From contig JASVEC010000008.1 of the NCBI GenBank assembly GCA_030770535.1, forward strand, positions 930,001 through 994,000: DNA of 64,000 nucleotides, written 5' to 3'. A program made the translations under genes and the position numbers. Position 1 is the first letter of the stretch, and each line of letters opens with the position of its first letter. Below, piece by piece: positions 12,376 through 24,243 of this stretch. The notes beneath the pieces are model-generated. The model saw only the letters and a list, made by a program, of their open reading frames with translations, was not told the origin of the DNA and did no database searches. The DNA comes from Batkoa obscura. Taxonomy: Eukaryota > Entomophthoromycota > Entomophthoromycetes > Entomophthorales > Batkoaceae.

Positions 12376-13025
12376 ATGTATAATTTACTATCCTTTAGTC
12401 TAAGAAGATTAATGAAATCTTCGATTTTACTTAAGCCATTAATTGCTAATAATACTCCAGTATTAACTTCCACCATCACAAGACAATTCACTTTAACTTC
12501 CAGAGTTTTAGACGCTAATAACTCAATAAAACCAGTGGATGTTACTCTTCCAGAGTTATTAAAATTAATTCAAAGCGATTCCAAAAAAACTAAAGGTAGT
12601 TTCAACTAAATAAAATCATATCATACAAATAACAAGTTGTTAGATTTTACTTTAATTGACGTACGTGAAAAGCAAGAGCGTTTAGAAGGAGCTATACCAA
12701 GCTCGAAATGGCTACCTTTAGGTGAGCTTGAAAGCGCCTTAAAATTAGACCCTCATGATTTTAAAGCAAAGTATAAGTTTGAAAAATTTGGAACTGATAA
12801 ACCAGTTATCTTCCATTGTAGATCAGGTGTTAGATCTGGCAAAGCACAAGATATCGCTATTCAATTAGGGTATAAAAAGTAAGTTTTATTCATTGTTTTG
12901 GGTTTGTATTAGTGGTATTAACTTTATGTTTTTATTGCTATAGTGCTAGAAATTATAAAGGTAGTTGGTTAGAATTCTCAAAAGAAAAACCAGAGCTTGT
13001 TTGGATTGACCAAGATCTTAAATAA
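12376..13025 (+). CDS. Single-domain rhodanese-like sulfurtransferase
   Basis: Exons 12376-12595, 12644-12878 and 12944-13025 join to 178 residues. The rhodanese domain begins at FTLIDVREKQERLEGAIPSS. It holds the active-site loop HCRSGVRS, with the catalytic Cys in a CX4R-type loop, and ends with YKGSWLEFSKEKPEL, the usual C-terminal GG/GSW-type helix. Such proteins carry sulfur as a cysteine persulfide. The N-terminus MYNLLSFSLRRLMKSSIL is basic, hydroxylated and free of acidic residues, so mitochondrial import is likely (inference). The first intron acceptor was chosen at TTGTTAG because the other candidate gives an immediate stop. Substrate unknown. Confidence 0.85.
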
Positions 13026-13147
13026 AGTAAAGTTTATTTTATATTATTACAGCAATTTTATGTCATCCCATTTTAAAGAGGTTAATAAAAGTAAAAAATA
13101 GCGATAAAATACTTTTTATAATAATATCTTCTAATTTTATTTATGAT

Positions 13148-14146
13148 TTATTTAGTTTCATTTTCATTTTTAAAGATATCGGACAACAAAGCTTTATTGT
13201 TAGCCTTTTTGTTATCCTCAGTTTGATTTCTATTATTATTGTCATTATTATCCTTCTTTCTCAAAAAACTGGCACTTGAATTGTTCTTGTTTCTAAAATT
13301 AAATTGATTATTCTTCACATCTGATCTCAATAAGGAGTCAAACACCTTATTGAAATAAGTCATATTAATGGAGTTGCTGTTGTTGCTAGCTTCACTTAAG
13401 CTTTGATTACGATTGTGTTTAAATAAGTTTAATGTAACTCTAGGTGCTCCATCTTTATCAATATAAGCTTCTTGTACATAGAATTGACGTACTTCATGAT
13501 TAAATGGATTAATCTCATTATCATCTCCTTTATTACCGCTTTGCCAATTACGACCAACGGATACTTTAGCCAAATAAGATACCACACCGTTGACACCCAC
13601 GGCATGGGCTCCAAATTTAACTCTACCAAGTATTCTACCTTCCACAACTTTCTTTTCTCCACGAGTACTACGGTACATTGGGGGAGCTTTTACGGCCAAT
13701 TGATGAGTATCAAGTAAATTAAAGAACTCATTAATAGCTGATATTTGATTATCCAATTTTCCATATCGATTTTTAAATTCTACTTGGCGTTCTTTAGCTT
13801 TAGTTAATAATTGCTGGAATTGCTCTTCACTTAGCTCAGTTAAATCTATTTTTCTATCTGAGGAAAAACCTGTCCAATTCTTTTCACTTTGATTACCAAA
13901 GTTTTGATTCCATCTTTTGAGGAATAATACATCATGTAAGGCACTATCAAATGGTGTTTGACGTTCTGCGGTGTCAATTGCTTTTACTGTTATTACAGGT
14001 GAACGCCATGCTTTTGGTAAGTTTCTTTTTAATCCCCAATCACCGATCTTTTTGGCTGAACCATGGGTGGTATACACTTGCTTGATGGTGGGATCGTAAG
14101 TGGCAAATTTAGATGCTCGAAATAATTGTGCAAATGATTTAGACAT
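13148..14146 (-). CDS. MRP51: Mitochondrial small-subunit ribosomal protein Mrp51 (bS1m-type)
   Basis: Intron-less, 332 residues. The N-terminus MSKSFAQLFRASKFATYDPT followed by QVYTTHGSAKKIGDWGLKR and a VKAIDTAERQTPFDSA segment is the hallmark order of fungal Mrp51, which acts in the mitoribosomal small subunit and in translation of mitochondrial mRNAs. The middle contains RILGRVKFGAHAVGVNGVVS, also conserved. The last about 80 residues are Asn-rich low complexity (KDNNDNNNRNQ), an expansion seen often in AT-rich genomes. Divergent from no close partner; the Hop2 gene lies upstream on the same strand. Confidence 0.85.
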   Translation of the reverse strand: MSKSFAQLFRASKFATYDPTIKQVYTTHGSAKKIGDWGLKRNLPKAWRSPVITVKAIDTAERQTPFDSALHDVLFLKRWNQNFGNQSEKNWTGFSSDRKIDLTELSEEQFQQLLTKAKERQVEFKNRYGKLDNQISAINEFFNLLDTHQLAVKAPPMYRSTRGEKKVVEGRILGRVKFGAHAVGVNGVVSYLAKVSVGRNWQSGNKGDDNEINPFNHEVRQFYVQEAYIDKDGAPRVTLNLFKHNRNQSLSEASNNSNSINMTYFNKVFDSLLRSDVKNNQFNFRNKNNSSASFLRKKDNNDNNNRNQTEDNKKANNKALLSDIFKNENETK

Positions 14147-14756
14147 TGCTTTTATGTCAGTTATTGATTTTTGATTTTTGTCTTATTTAAAACTCAAAAT
14201 TTAAAAATTTGGTTAAATTTGGGATCGATTTTTATGGGTTGGAAATCGATTATTTCTGTTTGCAAAAATTGAAATTTAGCATTTGAGTTTATATTTGTGC
14301 ATTTAATTAATGACTTTACTTTTGAAATATGGGAAGGTTTAAAACCTCGGTTAAAATCAAAAACAAAATTTCCCATTTCACTTTTTTTGTTCATTTTCTA
14401 TATAATGTAAATTTTTTAAAATTTTAAATAATGGCTAAAAAATGTTCGCATAAGTAATTTTAAAATTAAAAATGCAACTAATTTCATACCATCTTGTGCT
14501 TAATTTGCAATTTTTGCTAAAATCTAAATTGGATAAAAAGTAAACTGAGCTTTTGAACTAACCCATATAATATTGTCCTTGATCCAATAGTATATAAAAA
14601 ATATATCTAGGAGTATCTTTCTTCCACTATTATTAACTGTTTTAATACAAGCGTTATAAGAGATTCGCTATTATGTCAAAAGAGTCGAAAAGGTCATGTA
14701 TGCCTCCATTAAAAATAAAGAAGTATAAAATAAAAAACTAACTTTTAATCGAGATA

Positions 14757-14855
14757 TGGAGATGTGTTTTTTTGTTTAAGAATTTTACTACCAATTTTTC
14801 GGCTCAAATAGCGCTTAAAAAATGGAAAAGTAATGAAACCAAAAAAAATACCCTC
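14757..14855 (+). repeat. Family 1 MITE-like element, copy 1
   Basis: Runs from GGAGATGTGTTTTTTTG to CCAAAAAAAATACCCTCC, with terminal inverted repeats and flanking ATAT/ATAT. The interior has GTTTAAGAATTTTACTACCA and GCGCTTAAAAAATGG as in the other copies. Lies between the Hop2 stop and the Mrp51 start. Confidence 0.85.
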
Positions 14856-14915
14856 CATATAATTATATTATCAGTAATAATTAAGCATACGTTTATTTAA
14901 TAGATTTAAAGTATA

Positions 14916-15874
14916 TTATAATTTTAGTATTTCATAAAAATTTATATTTAACGTAGAGTCATCCTCAAGGTTAGTCTCATCCTAAAACTAAAATTAATTG
15001 ATTTTTATTTAAAAAAGAATAGAATACCATAAATTCGGATATTTTCTTATCACTATTTTCTAAAATTTTATTTATAATAGAATAAAACTAAAAACTAAAA
15101 ATGTGATAAAGATAAGTTAAATAAAATTACCAGCTTTTTTCTATTAACATAGAGATTTTTATATTTAGTGAATTGCGCTTGTATTTCTGGTGCTTCATTT
15201 AAATATTCATTTTCGGAGGAGTCATTTAATAAATTGTTTATCTTTTCTATTTTGTTGTTCAAATCATTTATCTAGTGTTTTTTAGTATGACCATATATAT
15301 TTGTTAAATAAAATACGTTTTCGTATAATAATTTGATGTCCAACTCAATCTTATCAATAGGCTCCAAATTTGCATACTTTTTATATTCTTTATCTAACTC
15401 TTTATTTAAGTCCTGTTCTTGTTTAAGTACATTAGATAATCTTTCGTTCTCGTTCTCAATATCTTCCATTTCTTTTTCACTTGGCTTATCTTCATCCTCC
15501 TATCAATGTTAATTTCTAATAACTTCGCAACATTTAAGTCACCTGTTTTACACAATAAATAACAGTTTTATTGTATGTTTTGTTAATAAGTTTATCCTCT
15601 GATGCTAATTTAGCTACTGCTTTCTGGATTGTTACTTTATTGATTTTATCCGCTAGGTTATTTACAAGGTCATCTATAATATTAAATTATTAAATTAAAT
15701 TAAATTAAATTAAATTAAATTGTTATACTTATTCCATATGGTCGATTTTGAAATTTCATGTAGTTTAAAATGTGCTCATCTTAATAAAATTTAACTATCA
15801 TCTTTTTTATAAATATTTTAAATACCTGCTTCTTCACCATCAAGTCCATTAACTAACTTTTTTTTAACAGCCAT
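14916..15874 (-). CDS. HOP2: Hop2/PSMC3IP-like meiotic recombination protein
   Basis: Hop2 with Mnd1 stimulates Dmc1/Rad51 strand exchange during meiotic pairing. Seven short exons are read. The winged-helix N-terminus is HILNYMKFQNRPYGI, then LVNNLADKINKVTIQKAVAK, then KLINKTYNKTVIYCVKQ, matching the TBPIP domain. A coiled coil follows: NENERLSNVLKQEQDLNKEL, then IEKINNLLND. Next come the conserved C-terminal segments YKNLYVNRKKLFYSIINKIL and ENSDKKISEFM. The ATG at 15872-15874 starts MAVKKKLVNG; the stop is TAA at 14916-14918. Intron 2 holds a run of TTTAA repeats. Mid-gene splice sites are inferred from homology and phase. Confidence 0.8.
15685..15722. repeat. (TTAAA)n microsatellite inside Hop2 intron 2
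   Basis: A run of about seven ATTAA/AATTA pentamers, close to the donor side of a short intron. Expansion here would lengthen the intron without touching coding sequence. Confidence 0.85.
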
Positions 15875-16558
15875 TGTATTTAAATACAATTCAACTTCCG
15901 ACTTCTATACTTTATATACATTTATCATAAATGCATAACACTGATACTATATAATAAGTGTACAATAAACTAATCAGATTTTATTATTAATAATGTATTT
16001 TTAGGTAACTACATATTTGAAAGAGTTTAATAATAAATGCATTTTAGATAAATTAGTAAGTGAAGCAACATTTTAGCTAGAAAGCTGTAGTAATCTTTTC
16101 ATCAGTAATCTTTTTTATTATAAGCAATATATATAAGTTTAAATGAGGCAATACATTATAACTAAATTGTATGTTTGACTACTTTAAAGCATAGCTTAAT
16201 ATACTTACAACTCTTAGAAGTAAAGCTTTGAGTTATTTTTAAGCTTTAAAAACAAATAGTATAATTTGAAGTATATTAATTGTAAAATATTTCTGATATT
16301 TAATCATTCAAAGTTGTTTTGACTTTTATAATATTGATTTGAATATTAAAACTTTATTTCTTAAAGCATGAACTTTAACTTAAATGCTTTGTAAAAGGCT
16401 TCTAAATATGGAGAATTTGATTGAACATTTTATGCTTACGTTGCAATATCAAATAAAATTAAAAGTTTAAGGATAACCTTATAGGAAACTAGAATTAATC
16501 TTTTAACCCTTCTTTAATTAAATACGATTTCATAAACTACATAATCTAATATTTAAAG
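15875..16558. other. Divergent intergenic spacer
   Basis: Shared upstream region of the Hop2 (-) and nucleoside hydrolase (+) genes. AT-rich; no gene, repeat copy or RNA recognised. Confidence 0.45.
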
Positions 16559-17752
16559 ATGAGTTTTAATAATATAAACGAAAAAATCAACATGATCATA
16601 GATACTGATCCTGGCGTAGATGATATTTTGGCTTTATTATTAGCTTTTAGAGCTCAGCATGTTGATATCAAATCCATCTGTTTGACCCATGGTAACACCA
16701 ACTTAAACAATGTAATGCGAAATTTTTGTTCTCTATTTCATACTTTGACCTTACAACATAACTACGACTTGGCTAAAGATCAAAACGCCAAAGATTTATT
16801 TTCAAAGCCGAATTTACCGCGTGTAGCTATAGGTTCAACTGCCCCTATGAAAGGGGATTGTTTTGCAGCTGAAGATGTACATGGTAGTGATGGGTTTGGT
16901 AACTTAACAAATACACATCCCCATTTTATTGATAATGAATTCAAATCCAAGTTGTCTAAAGAAGTAGCATTTGAAAACAAAGTAAACGATACCGGAGCAA
17001 GATTTGAAGTTAGTGAATACAATGCAGTAGATGAGATCCTTTTTCAATTAAAAAACAATCCACCGTTCACTATTACTATTGTTACTTTAGGGCCTTTAAC
17101 CAATCTTGCTAAAGCGATACAAAAGGATGCTTACACTGTAGGTTTAGCAAAGCATATTTACATCATGGGCGGCGCTTGTAGAGTACCTGGAAACGTAACT
17201 ACTGAAGCGGAGTTTAATTTCTTTGCTGATGGGTATGCGGCAAAAGTAGTACTTGACGCTACTAGAAATTTCGATGAAACAGCTCATTTGGAAAGAATAA
17301 AAAATAGCTCAGTCAATACCAAATTTGATGCCTCATTACCATTAGCTATCTCTTTGGTGCCACTAGATATTACAATGAGCACTTATTTGCTTCGTAAAAC
17401 AATTGAAAACAAAGTAGGACTGAAGCAAGATATACCATTAGCTAGCTTTTTCAAGAATTTGTTAAACATTGCGATTGAATGGTCTTTAGAATTTGAAAAA
17501 GTGGATGGGATTGCGTTACATGATCCTTTATGTATGGGCATTGCTATAGGATTGGTAAAACCAAAAACAGAGTATGAGACTATAGATGTGGAATATGAGC
17601 ATGAGCATTTACTTGGTAAATGTGTGATTAAAACTACCTTAACTGAAAGCTCAGACGTAAAGAAAGATCGTTCTTGTGTTAGAGTTTGTTATTCTTTTGA
17701 TGGAGCTGATGAATTTCAACATTCCTTAATGAATTACATTTTTGAAAATTAA
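16559..17752 (+). CDS. URH1: Inosine/uridine-preferring nucleoside hydrolase
   Basis: Hydrolyses the N-glycosidic bond of ribonucleosides (pyrimidine and/or purine) for salvage. Single exon, 397 residues, a little longer than yeast Urh1 (about 340). The calcium and ribose site motif is IIDTDPGVDDILALLL at residues 13-28. A second conserved block is TIVTLGPLTNLAKAI then IYIMGGACRVPGNVT with EFNFFADGYAAKVV. The catalytic-region histidine is in ALHDPLCM. Inserts relative to bacterial enzymes lie around residues 65-85 and 245-265. Start is the only upstream ATG in frame. Substrate preference cannot be set from the sequence. Confidence 0.93.
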   Translation: MSFNNINEKINMIIDTDPGVDDILALLLAFRAQHVDIKSICLTHGNTNLNNVMRNFCSLFHTLTLQHNYDLAKDQNAKDLFSKPNLPRVAIGSTAPMKGDCFAAEDVHGSDGFGNLTNTHPHFIDNEFKSKLSKEVAFENKVNDTGARFEVSEYNAVDEILFQLKNNPPFTITIVTLGPLTNLAKAIQKDAYTVGLAKHIYIMGGACRVPGNVTTEAEFNFFADGYAAKVVLDATRNFDETAHLERIKNSSVNTKFDASLPLAISLVPLDITMSTYLLRKTIENKVGLKQDIPLASFFKNLLNIAIEWSLEFEKVDGIALHDPLCMGIAIGLVKPKTEYETIDVEYEHEHLLGKCVIKTTLTESSDVKKDRSCVRVCYSFDGADEFQHSLMNYIFEN

Positions 17753-18917
17753 ATGTTAGCACTCTTAATATATCTCACTATTGTTAATCAAATTTTAATG
17801 TCTTTATTTACAAATCAGTCCCAAAGCATTTGCAACTATATAATAATTAAAGAGTAAACTTTTAATAGTATTTAATTTTAATTCTTGAAAATTATTTTCT
17901 CATGTGAATTCATTATAAACAAAATTTCACTCAACTTATTTATTGCTGATTTTAAAATGAATCGAATTTTCATCTCCAGAGTTCCAAGAAATTACATAAG
18001 TTCTCCCCAATCATATATATGTAATAATAAAAAGTATTAAACTAATGTCATATTGGAATATTAATACATTAATTTTTCTGTAGAAAATAATTACATTACA
18101 AATTGAAACAGAGAATTTTTTATAAATTAAACCACTTTAGCGGTAAATTTTGAAATATTCTAAAAACTGAAAGAGTATATCATATTGGCTTGATTCGGAT
18201 AGTTTATTTCCCCAAAAAATAATATTTAACAAATATAATTTCGAGTAAGATATGTCTAATAATATATTTTACAATATGCGTTAGATAGTATATTTTTTAA
18301 AGTTATTTTTTATATATTTTAATTAAAATATTTAACTTTAAAATTTTAACAAGAAGCTAACGCTATCAATAAATTAACTACAATTGTTATTTTTGTAACT
18401 TAGAAATTAAAGTTTAGGCCAATTATAGTCCTTTAATTTTATACTTGGTAATGATGAAAACAACCTAATCTTTATTCCCAATATTTATTAATAGCTGATA
18501 ACAATTTCGTAAAGTAGCTAAGAATTGTCACCACATGTAGCCAAAAAATAAATAAATTAGCAAGGCCGATTTTATTTAATGATTATCCAAAAATTGTCCC
18601 AAAAATTCCGTGAACTGAAAACGGTGGAGCCAATCATAAGAATTGAAACTTCCCAAAATCAAAGTTTCCTAAACTAAAAGTGGCAATTTTTCACTATTTC
18701 CATTACCGTTGCTTTTAAAAAGTTTTTGTATTTTTCTTTTATTTATTTCTTTACTCTAAGCTTTTTTATACTATTTATTGATTAAAGTTTGAGTATCATT
18801 ATCTCATAGTGAATAGTATTTAGTTATACAACATCCTTATTCAATACTAATTTAATTATCTCACCCTCTTTCACCTTTTCTATTTAATAAAACTGACATC
18901 TACTCGATAACCTCTCA
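17753..18917. other. Intergenic spacer
   Basis: About 1.2 kb between two plus-strand genes, AT-rich and full of stops. No repeat copy or gene seen. Confidence 0.45.
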
Positions 18918-19940
18918 ATGAATATGTTTGCTGAAAAAGAACTTAGAGAATGGAATAAGACAGAATATTTTAAACAAAACCATAAGCAATATGTTAAATC
19001 AAAAACACAAGTCAACCCGATAAACAACCCAAATGAGCTACCACCATTATATAAATATCCATTAGATATACTTAAATCTCATCTGGCAAGAAATCAAAAG
19101 ATGCTAAACGATAGGTAAGATAAAGTAGTAAAAACGTGGTCAATAGGAACTAATTATTTAAATAGAGAGTTTGTTGAAAAGCTTCCAGATAAAGGAAAAA
19201 AGTTATACGAATCAAACAAATTAATCAAAGAAGCAATTCATATAAAGTTAAAATTCAGTGCCGTTCCACCACCATCAGTGCCCAATAAAGTGACCAAAAG
19301 TTATAACCATACTCAAACGCGATCTTTGAGTGATGCAGAAATAAAAGCATTACGAAGTCGAATGCTTAAACAGGGCAACCGATCTCAAGATGCAAGTATG
19401 GATTCTATCAATGAACAGATTAAAAAGCTATCAATTGGCAACAAGTCGTATACCAGTAGCTCAGAAACCAGTAGCTCATCTAGAGAAAGTCTATCCTCAA
19501 TATCAAGCTTGGCCAATAGTTCTGAAAATATAGCAAAGCTTCGAAATACAATAAACAAAACAAATCTAGAAATACAAGACATTAGTTATAGCAGTAGAAA
19601 ATACCCTACTTCCTCTAGGAGTCATACAGCTAGTAGAGAAGACATTTATAAACAACAATCTGAACAGGAAAGAAGGCGTCAGGTAAGTTTAATTGTAGCT
19701 TTGGTTTAATAAATATTGATCTGTTTTTTAGCATGAAGCTATGCTACATAAAATGGCGAACCACCCAAAGGGAACTAAACCAAAACATATACAACAATCA
19801 CAAAGGTAAAATATTACATATCATGAAATAAAATATAAGTACTAAAATATTATTATAGACGCCCATTATTTACAGGGTTTGATTGTGATGATGATGACTC
19901 TGATGACTTTGACGGCTTTAGCGAGGATGAATATTGTTAG
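18918..19940 (+). CDS. POLR2M: Gdown1/GRINL1A (POLR2M)-like RNA polymerase II-associated protein
   Basis: Exons 18918-19114, 19166-19682, 19732-19805 and 19859-19940 join in phase to 289 residues. Residues about 46-90 read PLDILKSHLARNQKMLNDRE then [20 protein letters not shown] and EAI. This lines up with the N-terminal block of human Gdown1 (ELREMLKRQERLLRNEKF, then [20 protein letters not shown]), including the invariant LPDKGKK. The middle is Ser-rich. The end is an acidic tail (GFDCDDDDSDDFDG) like the EDDDWSSDEF tail of Gdown1. Gdown1 binds RNA polymerase II, competes with TFIIF and makes transcription Mediator-dependent. The function here is inferred from that block only. Confidence 0.68.
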
Positions 19941-21179
19941 AACCTAACATCATTGACTTGTTTTAATGGTATCAGGTTTTAAAAATCGAATAATAACTAA
20001 CTTATTTTGGCAATTATCTCTTTGTTTGGGTGCTATGTTTCATTTAAATAATCTTGCTTATCTTGGACCCTTTTTTACATGCATTGAAATAAAGTTTACA
20101 TCATTTGTATAATTTTAATATGATCTTTCTCTTATCTCTGTTTAAACTTTAATCTCAATTTATTAATAAACAAGTTATTTCTTCTTCGAGTAAATATCCC
20201 CTACTTTTATTCTTAGTAAACTCAATTTTATGCCAGCTAATTAATTAATAGTACTTTTGGGCTAACCAAAATTTCATTAATTTTTGATAAAAATTAATGT
20301 TTTATCAATTTAATATCTTATCATTATCTATTAAATGATGTATGTGTCTAAAACTAAAAAAAGAAAGGTTTAAAAAAATAAAAGATTTAAAGGTGTGGCA
20401 TAAATGGAAGATGTTTTTAGTTTAGAACATATTAGTAATTTTAAAGTTTAATTTTTATAGATATAAGCAAAGCTTCATTCTTTACTCTCAAAATAACGCT
20501 TTTTTGTTGAAAGTAATATCAGATTAATGAAGAATATTAAATAACAATATGAACTAAAATTAGAAATAAGGGTTAAAGATTTCTTATCCGTATCCTATTT
20601 TTAGAAAATAGTATAAGTTATTATTAAAAATTAACAGTAAATGTCTTTTATTTCACTACCTTGACCGCTTTTTAAACAGCTCAAAAGTTAGTTCTTTTTG
20701 TTGAATTTTTAAATAAAAAAAGCGTACACAAAAATTAAACTGAGTACGAAAATAATAGCATTTTTCTATAAAATGTTGCTTACACTGATATTTGTGAAAT
20801 ATTTTTCATTTAAAGCAATTATTGTTTATTTCATATTATGTTTATTTTGTATAAGTCTTGGCATTTTTATAAAGATAAAGGGACTTTTTAGTATAGAGAT
20901 TATATCCTGTTACTATTAAATATACTGCTAACGATCTATTTTTAAATATAACATTAAAAGTTTGAAATTTCTTTTTCAAGTTTACTGCTTTCAGACAATG
21001 TTCACCATGTACTAAAAAATATTGTCACTTTAAAGCTAAATTTTGATCAAAAGCTATTGGTTCTAAAATTTAGAATTTCACAATTACAAAACGATGCCCT
21101 AATTAAAAAATCCAATGCTTTAACGCTTGTAATTAAAACAACAGCTACAGATATAGAATAAAATACGAGTAAAGATAAG
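19941..21179. other. Intergenic spacer
   Basis: About 1.2 kb without a supported gene. Very AT-rich. No member of either repeat family recognised. Confidence 0.45.
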
Positions 21180-23239
21180 ATGCAAAAAGAGATTATATGC
21201 ATAAGTAGCGACTCCGAGGAGGATAAAATTAAGGATAAAGTTATATGTTTAAATAGTGATTCCGGAGACGAGAACAAAAATCCTACGATTGAAATCAAAT
21301 CAACATTTAGTGATGAAGAATCAGCTCATGGATCCGACGATACTTTTGATGGGGATAAGTTTCCCTTTTTAGATGATGAAATCTTTTCAAACGATTCAAT
21401 GGAAGAAACACCTAAGAAAGTAAAAGCAAAAAAAACTACAAGTAGGAAAATTAAAGCTAAAGAAGTTAAAAGGCCAGAAGTTGAAGCTAAAAAAGTTAAA
21501 GGAAAAAAGCCTGAAAAGAAAAACACTGAAGGAACCCTTAGTGATATTGATTGGGAGCTGTCAGTTGCTAAGATAGATGCCAATCCCCAGGAAAGTCAAA
21601 ATAATAATGGCCAAGAAAATGAAAATGTAAAGAAAAGAAGAATCATGAGACCAAAGTTAGAACTGGATGACTTTTTTGTTAATAACTGTAAGTTGTTAGA
21701 TTACTTATTTTAATTATTAAACTGATATATATAAGTTGCGATGGATTACATTGAAAGTGAAGAAGAAGTTATGCCAGATACTAAAACAGCTGATAGTGTA
21801 AAAGATAATAGTATATTGGATTCTAGTCCATATCAAAACTCCTTAGACAGGTAGGATTTTTATTATTACTAAATATGAATTATAAAACTTTAGTTTAGTA
21901 TTGATAGAGAACTTGGTATTTCACCATTAATGACTAAAAGAAAGAAAAAACGTAAAATAACTGGCTTATCTGATTCATCAAAATCGCCTCTCAGCAATCA
22001 ATTAAATGATTTAAAAAACGGGTAAGAAAAGACCCTTAGTTAAATGCACATTAGATTTTAATCATAAAACAATAGAAATCAACTCTCGCCACGAAAAACA
22101 ATATCTTCTATATCGACATCTATTACCAAAAATGAAAGGTAAAGGGTACTACTTTAATCTTTGAGAAAATTAAGTTACACGTTTAGCGGACAAGAAAATG
22201 ATAGTAAAGCTATAAGCCCACTACCAAATGATAATGTTTTGAATAGTAATAAAGAAAGGTAATAGCAAATGTAAACAAATGTAAACAAATGAATAAATAT
22301 TTTTTTTTTAGTTCAGGAATAGAGTTAAATGATAAATTTAATGACCAAACTAAAAGACAAAGTAGGCCTAAACCTGACCCAATAATTGATGGGCTAGACC
22401 CAGAATTACAAGCTATCTACGAAGAAATGTTTAGTGAAGATGGAGGTAATGCAAATAAAGATAAAAATAATACGAACAGCGGTAAATGTCATATACTTTG
22501 CAATTTCCCAATAGTCCCAGACCAACCAATATTAGCCAGTAAAAATAAGTGGCATAGACCTATTGAGTTTATACTTACTTTGGTAATTACATAATATTTT
22601 AAATTTATTAATGCTCAAGTCATTAAAACTATTAGAATGATGATTTTCAAATAATGTTACATTCTTTAGCAGATAAAAAGAAAGTCAACTATCAAAAAAT
22701 ATGTATAGAATACCAACAGGTAAAAGTATTCCCTTATACTACTCCTGAAGGCTTAGGTATTAAAGAAGGCGATACGATACAATTTGGTAAATGATATTGT
22801 AAATTTATTTCGATAATAATCATGTATTAATTAAATTCTAGACGTTTATTTGAGTGAAATTTATGAAAAAGTATTGGAAAACAGGAAGAAAGAAAAAGAA
22901 GAAAAGATGATAGAGCTTGAGAAACAGGAAATAGAATCCATTTGGAAACCAGAGCCTGTCAATGAGGTTGTGAGATATTCTATTTTTGTCAAACCTCCAA
23001 AAGGAGAAGTTATAAAGTTTAAAATGAATCTAGTAAGTAAAATAAGTTTATTAATACTATAACTAATAAGCAATTAGGAATCTACAATTCAGACTCTTTT
23101 AGATAATGTGAAACAAAAATTAAATAATGGAGAAGCAAAAATGAAGCTAGAGTTTGATGGAGTACTATTAGATCCTACATTAAAGTTAAAAGAAACCGAG
23201 CTAGAAAACGAAGACATGGTTAATCTATGGATTGAGTAA
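21180..23239 (+). CDS. SUMO-like-domain protein of the Rad60/Esc2/NIP45 family
   Basis: About eleven exons. The N-terminus has two SUMO-interaction-type motifs, IICISSDSEED and VICLNSDSGDE, followed by Lys-rich basic stretches and KKRRIMRPKLELDDFF. The first SUMO-like domain is assembled from 22520-22790: HRPIEFIL, DFQIMLHSLADKKKVNY and VKVFPYTTPEGLGIKEGD. A charged helical linker (VLENRKKEKEEKMIELEKQE) leads to the C-terminal SUMO-like domain: VRYSIFVKPPKGEVIKFKMN, MKLEFDGVLLDPTLKLKETE and EDMVNLWIE, ending at TAA 23237-23239. Two SUMO-like domains preceded by SIM motifs define the family, which supports Smc5/6 and replication-fork repair through Ubc9 and SUMO. It ends without a diglycine, so it is not SUMO itself. 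Confidence 0.82.
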
Positions 23240-23291
23240 AAATAATTACGAAAAAATAAATTTAATTAGTAATGCCCTTTAAATAATAACT

Positions 23292-24171
23292 TTATTTGCG
23301 AGAATGTTGGTTTAATTTTAAGTTTCTTATTTTAATCAAATTTTGATGAATTTTAGCTTTAAGCTTCTCTTTAACTTTAGCTAGCTTTTCAAATTCTTCT
23401 TGTTCAGCTTGTTCACCTTAATAATTACAAATAAATATAAATACTTTTATAGAAATATGTCTTACTATATGGCTGTGCTGGTGTTTTTTTAGCGGGCAAC
23501 GTAATTGTAGGTTGCTTTAAATAAGTTTGATAAAAAGCTTCATATGGTTCGTTGAAAACCTTAAAAATCAAAGTTTAAATAAGATCAAAGCAAATGTTAA
23601 ATAACATTACCAGCTCATCATAGTGAAAAGAATGTACAACCTTACCTCTACTCCATGTCGTATTTGACACATCATCCAACGGATACAATCTAAGGTTGTG
23701 ATAAAGCGTAATTAACTTTTCGTTACAGGCCAACGTAAACAATAATTTAATCACAATCTCAAACTCTCCCCACCCCGTTTCAGTAACTTCAAAAGGATAT
23801 TTTTCAACCGAGCGATTGTTATTATCATAAGTGTCATGTAGCCTGAAGGTAACCCTTCTTATCATAAAACTTAAGTCTTCTCCATTAACGCCACGGACAA
23901 ATACAGTCCAACGATGTGTATGATTTTCCGGTGCTTCTGACTTTTCTTTTGCTGATAATGGGATCGCCTGACTTCCATATACAAATGGTATGTAAAAACA
24001 TACGTCCTAATTTGAGTTATTTAATGTTTAGTATCCTTTTCTTTTGGTTTATGATGTCTGCTACCTTTGCTCTTTTTCCACTCTATTAATAATAAATATT
24101 TTACTAAATTATTTTTATTTTTTTACCATTGCTTGGATTGATTCATTAAAATTAATTTTTGTTGCTTGCAT
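23292..24171 (-). CDS. YAF9: YEATS-domain protein, Yaf9/GAS41-like
   Basis: Yaf9 is a histone-acylation reader shared by NuA4 and SWR1. The YEATS fold is clear: PFVYGSQAIPL, HTHRWTVFVRGVNGEDLSFM, RRVTFRLHDTYDNNNR, PFEVTETGWGEFEIVIKLLF and KLITLYHNLRLYP. A C-terminal helix (EQEEFEKLAKVKEKLKAKIH) resembles the coiled coil that docks Yaf9 into its complexes. The 5' end is my model: exon 1 from ATG at 24171 (MQATKINFNESIQAM), an 18-nt microexon SGKRAK with acceptor TTAATAG and donor GTAGCA, then exon 3 beginning DVCFYIPFVYG. Family N-termini read KR.KG..I.RPIVYG, which fits SGKRAKDVCFYIPFVYG. A family 1 repeat lies 73 bp upstream of the start. Confidence 0.85.
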
Positions 24172-24243
24172 TTTAAGAGTACTTTTTCACTTTTTGGGCA
24201 AAGTTCAATCGTATAATAATTTTGAAAAAAATCCCTGAATATA

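Noticed and set aside
19385-19582. Minus-strand frame opposite the Gdown1-like gene
   Set aside because: Antisense shadow of the Ser-rich segment.
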